Part shown: positions 59,888-64,000 of the stretch, in pieces
How the letters are laid out: each line of letters starts with the position of its first letter
Position numbering within the stretch: the stretch's first letter is position 1
Assembly: GCF_039652615.1 (NCBI RefSeq)
Contig: NZ_JBDJAC010000005.1
Span: 124,001 to 188,000 of the forward strand
DNA: 64,000 nucleotides
Direction: 5' to 3'
Source: Fulvimarina sp039652615
Lineage (GTDB): Bacteria > Pseudomonadota > Alphaproteobacteria > Rhizobiales > Rhizobiaceae
Program-made: the position numbers and the translations under genes
The notes under the pieces: model-generated
Told to the model about the DNA's origin: nothing
The model's database searches: none
Seen by the model: the letters and a program-made list of their open reading frames with translations, nothing else

Positions 59888-59898
59888 GGGGGAGTCGC

Positions 59899-60732
59899 TC
59901 AGCCGGTGAAAACGATGCGGCCCGCCCCGTTGGGACAGGTAACGGCGAGATAGTCCTCTTCGGCCTCGAAGTCGACGGCGGCCTCGCTGAGAACGCCGCG
60001 AACGGCCCCGAGATCGCCTGTGCGAATGACGATCGCGCTCAGAGAAAAAGCCGGCACGCCCTCCCCGCCGACTTCCGTCACCGTGACCCTCCCGTTCGGG
60101 AGGTCGAAGAAGAGATTGCCGTCCTCGTCTTCGTCCGAATCACCGTCGAGCACGGCCTGGAAGTAAGCCTCGGCCGCCTCGATGTCCGTCGTCGCGAATT
60201 CGATGCCGGCAAGACCCGTTGCCCCGTTTCGATGGCTTGTCAGCTCGCCGCGATCGACGGTCGCAGAACGTCTCACCTCACACAGGAAGATGTTCGGCGC
60301 GCGCGGCGCAAAATCCTTCACGAAGGCAAGGCGGAAGGCGAGTTCGCCGGTGGTGGCATCGGGAAGCGTCAACGTCCGTTCGAAGTCGACGGTCGCCTCT
60401 TCGGCGAGCCCGACAAGGGCAAGGCTCTCGCGGTCCTTGAGGCTGTCATCGGATTTCAAAGCAAGGCCGGAAAACGCTGACGGATGCTCCGCGCGGAACG
60501 CGGCATCGCGGCGCACGAAGAGATTGCCGTCGCGGTCCGCCGCCTCGCAGGCGTCCTCGTCAACGCGCGCAAGCGGCTCGATGAAGAGCCCGTCCGCCAG
60601 ATAGATGCAGGCATTGCCGGTACCGAATGGATGCTGCGCATCCGGTGCAACCGTAAAGCCGAGGCTTTCGAAAAACGCGCGCGCTTCAGACAGTGCGGCG
60701 AATGGCATGACGATGTGATCGAGCTGGCGCAT
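59899..60732 (-). CDS. VOC superfamily protein (glyoxalase-like)
   Basis: A 277-residue cytosolic protein of the glyoxalase/dioxygenase fold, ATG 60732 (MRQLDHIVMPFAALSEARAFF). The N-terminal module looks like Glyoxalase_5, with His in QLDHIVMP and Glu further on; a second module begins near ATGLAGIEFATTDIEAAEAYF. Substrate and metal use are not clear. It lies 11 bases upstream of kdsA on the same strand, so is likely co-transcribed with it. Confidence 0.75.
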   Translation of the reverse strand: MRQLDHIVMPFAALSEARAFFESLGFTVAPDAQHPFGTGNACIYLADGLFIEPLARVDEDACEAADRDGNLFVRRDAAFRAEHPSAFSGLALKSDDSLKDRESLALVGLAEEATVDFERTLTLPDATTGELAFRLAFVKDFAPRAPNIFLCEVRRSATVDRGELTSHRNGATGLAGIEFATTDIEAAEAYFQAVLDGDSDEDEDGNLFFDLPNGRVTVTEVGGEGVPAFSLSAIVIRTGDLGAVRGVLSEAAVDFEAEEDYLAVTCPNGAGRIVFTG

Positions 60733-60921
60733 GAGATCACACGTACAGGCCCTGTCCGAAGCGCTCAAGCACTATTGCCTTCCGCCTCCCATCGTCCGCT
60801 CGCTCCGAGATCAGGGATGCGCCGCTTCCACCTGAAATTTTTGACCTTGCCTATCGAGAAAAATCAACCGATAGTTGAATAGTAAATTTAATATCTACTT
60901 TGAGGAGAAGGAACGAAAGAG

Positions 60922-61575
60922 ATGAACGTTTCTCGCACTTGGCAATTCGATCTCCCAAATGGAGCTAAACCCGACGACGAAGATCTGTCGGAGCGTTGGT
61001 ATCCCAACATTCAGGATACGTGGGCGAATTGCACGTCGACACGGCTCTACGATCCAATTGAAGGCATCCGCGCGGTTGTGATCCACGGAACGGCAGGCTC
61101 GAGTTCCGACGGCGCCGTCTCCGTAATGCGCGCAGGTCGGGCGAGCTTCCACTGGCTGGTTCCGGACGAAAACGAAAACGCTCATGGACATCATGTCTGG
61201 GCTTGCGCTCCCGAAACTCGGGCGGCCTGGCATGTGCGCAACTCCGCATCCCATCCAGATGTCTGGAACGGAGAGAAGAAGGTCAATCACTTCTCTCTGG
61301 GCATCGAGGTCGTCAACGCTCAGGATGACAGGGATCCGTTCTCATCATGGCAGATAGAAGCCACGGCCGCGATCGTCCGATACTGTTGGCTCAAATATCC
61401 TAACCTCAAACACGTCGTCGCCCATGCGAAACTTGACCCGGATCGTCGATCCGATCCGAGAAAGCTGTTTCCCTGGGATAGGTTCAAGTCGCTCGTTCTG
61501 GGCGGCTCTCAGTCCGACGCACAGGTCGCAAATCTCCGGAGCGAGGAAACGGGTGGATACGCCGTCTACGGATAA
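60922..61575 (+). CDS. N-acetylmuramoyl-L-alanine amidase, PGRP/AmpD-type (Amidase_2)
   Basis: A 217-residue zinc amidase domain protein. The predicted ligands are His55 (AVVIHGTAGS), His168 (VVAHAKLDP) and Asp178 (RRSDP, followed by KLFPW); SLGIEVVNAQ is the central strand of the fold. There is no signal peptide, so it acts in the cytosol (anhydro-muropeptide recycling), is released by lysis, or leaves by another path. GGAGAAGG precedes the ATG. The gene and especially its AT-rich leader (60840-60920) are lower in GC than neighbours, and it interrupts the usual kdsA-pyrG pairing on the opposite strand. Confidence 0.85.
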   Translation: MNVSRTWQFDLPNGAKPDDEDLSERWYPNIQDTWANCTSTRLYDPIEGIRAVVIHGTAGSSSDGAVSVMRAGRASFHWLVPDENENAHGHHVWACAPETRAAWHVRNSASHPDVWNGEKKVNHFSLGIEVVNAQDDRDPFSSWQIEATAAIVRYCWLKYPNLKHVVAHAKLDPDRRSDPRKLFPWDRFKSLVLGGSQSDAQVANLRSEETGGYAVYG

Positions 61576-61644
61576 GGATGGCCTTTTCGACCACGAGGCC
61601 TGAAAGTTCGGATCGAGAACGGCATCACGTCTCGGTCCGACGGA

Positions 61645-63273
<1,629 letters not shown>

Positions 63274-63342
63274 GGGCCTTCCCGTTATCGTGAGACGCGC
63301 GGTGATGCCAGTCAAAAAACTGGACGCGTCTCTTATTCACAA

Positions 63343-63370
63343 ACAAAACGGGGCGCCAAAGGCACCCCGT
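63343..63370 (-). terminator. Intrinsic terminator after secG
   Basis: On the minus strand ACGGGGTGCC pairs with GGCGCCCCGT (10 positions, one mismatch, 3-nt loop) and is followed by TTTGTTTG. It lies 40 bases past the secG stop codon. Confidence 0.8.
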
Positions 63371-63410
63371 CGGGTCTCGTCGCGTTCGTAAAAGCGTTAT
63401 AGCCCAGGCC

Positions 63411-64000
63411 TTACTGGCCTGTCTGGCTCTCGCCCTGCTGGTCGGCCTGAGCCTCGCCCTGCGCATTTCCGCCCGAGAGCGGCTGATCCGGCGCCTGTTC
63501 GACAGCCGAGCGATCCTCGACTGGCGGAATGGGGGCCGGGTCGGCCGCATTCGGCGCGCTCTCGCCGGGATTGGCCGGAATTACGCCGGCATCGTTCGAT
63601 GTATCAGTGCCATTGCCCGATTGCGCGGGCTGGTCGAGCAACAAGCTGTTGTCGGCACCGGTCGCACTGGCCGGCGATTCGTTTGCCGGAGCCTCGGTCT
63701 GAGACGATGGCGTCGACGATGCGCCGGACGCGCCACCCGACGCACCTGGGATCAGAGACTGCGATTCGGTCTGCGCAGCACCGGATGTGTTTCCGGCGGC
63801 ACCGCTATCGGCCGGAGCCTCGCTGCCGGCAGCGCCGGCATCACCCGAGGCAGCACCATTGGCCCCGCCATTGTCGCCAGGCAGGCCACCCAGCTGATCG
63901 AGCAGGCTGCCGCCATCGGTCGACTGGCCCTGGCCGGACGGAAGCTGATCGAGAATATCGGTCGGCTGGGAGCTGTAGCGGGCAAGGATGCCGAGGGTCA
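63411..64000 (-). CDS. secG: Preprotein translocase subunit SecG, C-terminal part
   Basis: Accessory subunit of the SecYEG channel. The frame is open from the window edge to a TAA at 63411-63413 (about 195 codons). The visible start, LGILARYSSQPTDILDQLPSG, is the end of the second TM and the usual SecG continuation; the two TMs themselves lie beyond the edge. The rest is a long low-complexity tail rich in Gly, Ala, Ser, Pro and Gln, much longer than in E. coli SecG. The neighbour pyrG supports the call. Confidence 0.82.
   Translation of the reverse strand, partial: TLGILARYSSQPTDILDQLPSGQGQSTDGGSLLDQLGGLPGDNGGANGAASGDAGAAGSEAPADSGAAGNTSGAAQTESQSLIPGASGGASGASSTPSSQTEAPANESPASATGADNSLLLDQPAQSGNGTDTSNDAGVIPANPGESAPNAADPAPIPPVEDRSAVEQAPDQPLSGGNAQGEAQADQQGESQTGQ

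Overview
The window is ordinary high-GC chromosome from an alphaproteobacterium, most likely order Hyphomicrobiales (Rhizobiales). The evidence is gene content and order: secG-pyrG next to kdsA-eno, divergent ftsE-ftsX followed by a YdcF-like gene and plsC, a flp-cpaABCDEF-tadBC pilus cluster, a CpdR-type receiver, an HWE histidine kinase, DUF2125 and DUF459 proteins, a candidate ROSE-type leader before hsp20, and a rhizobial-style composite palindrome. Genus cannot be decided from the sequence alone. I see no rRNA, tRNA, CRISPR array, integrase, transposase or prophage.

Layout. 0-9.6 kb: the N-terminal part of an Mrp antiporter A subunit, oligopeptidase B, a 14-TM MFS exporter, two c-type cytochrome genes, Fe-type superoxide dismutase, a branched-chain aminotransferase and a Tat/lipoprotein-type L,D-transpeptidase. 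9.7-17.7 kb: a Rieske-FAD reductase, two tandem overlapping TM2 genes, a HerA-like ATPase (DUF853), an unknown small protein, an HWE kinase and a CorA-type transporter. 17.7-24.6 kb: envelope genes (arabinose-5-phosphate isomerase, a large beta-barrel protein, GalU, a lytic transglycosylase, a DUF459 protein). 24.7-32.2 kb: glutamate synthase, with a glutathione S-transferase gene lying between gltB and gltD. 32.5-36.5 kb: threonine aldolase, an RMF-like protein, Hsp20 and a lysophospholipase-like hydrolase. 36.6-46.4 kb: the Tad/Flp pilus cluster, complete from pilin to TadC but without TadD, plus a divergent secretin-N-domain protein. 46.5-49.9 kb: nucleoside salvage (deoB, upp, cdd) mixed with a retropepsin-like protease and SlyX. 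50-56.8 kb: DUF2125, ChaC-like, plsC, YdcF-like, ftsX, ftsE, a membrane protein and hpt. 57.1-64 kb: cpdR, eno, kdsA, a VOC protein, a PGRP/AmpD-type amidase, pyrG and the 3' part of secG.

The genes are mainly housekeeping: nitrogen assimilation (GltBD), KDO/LPS and cell-wall work (KpsF, KdsA, GalU, MltB, Ldt), division (FtsEX, CpdR), nucleotide metabolism (PyrG, Upp, Hpt, DeoB, Cdd), stress (SodB, Hsp20, RMF-like) and surface attachment (Tad pili). Intergenic DNA is richer than it first looks. Three related palindromic repeats sit at about 33.7, 36.5 and 50.0 kb, one composite palindrome sits at 52.5 kb, and there are several clear intrinsic terminators. No convincing new multi-gene system was found. 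The best leads are the repeat family, the ROSE-like leader, the lone amidase in an AT-richer spot, the TM2 pair and the DUF459 protein with an altered catalytic block.
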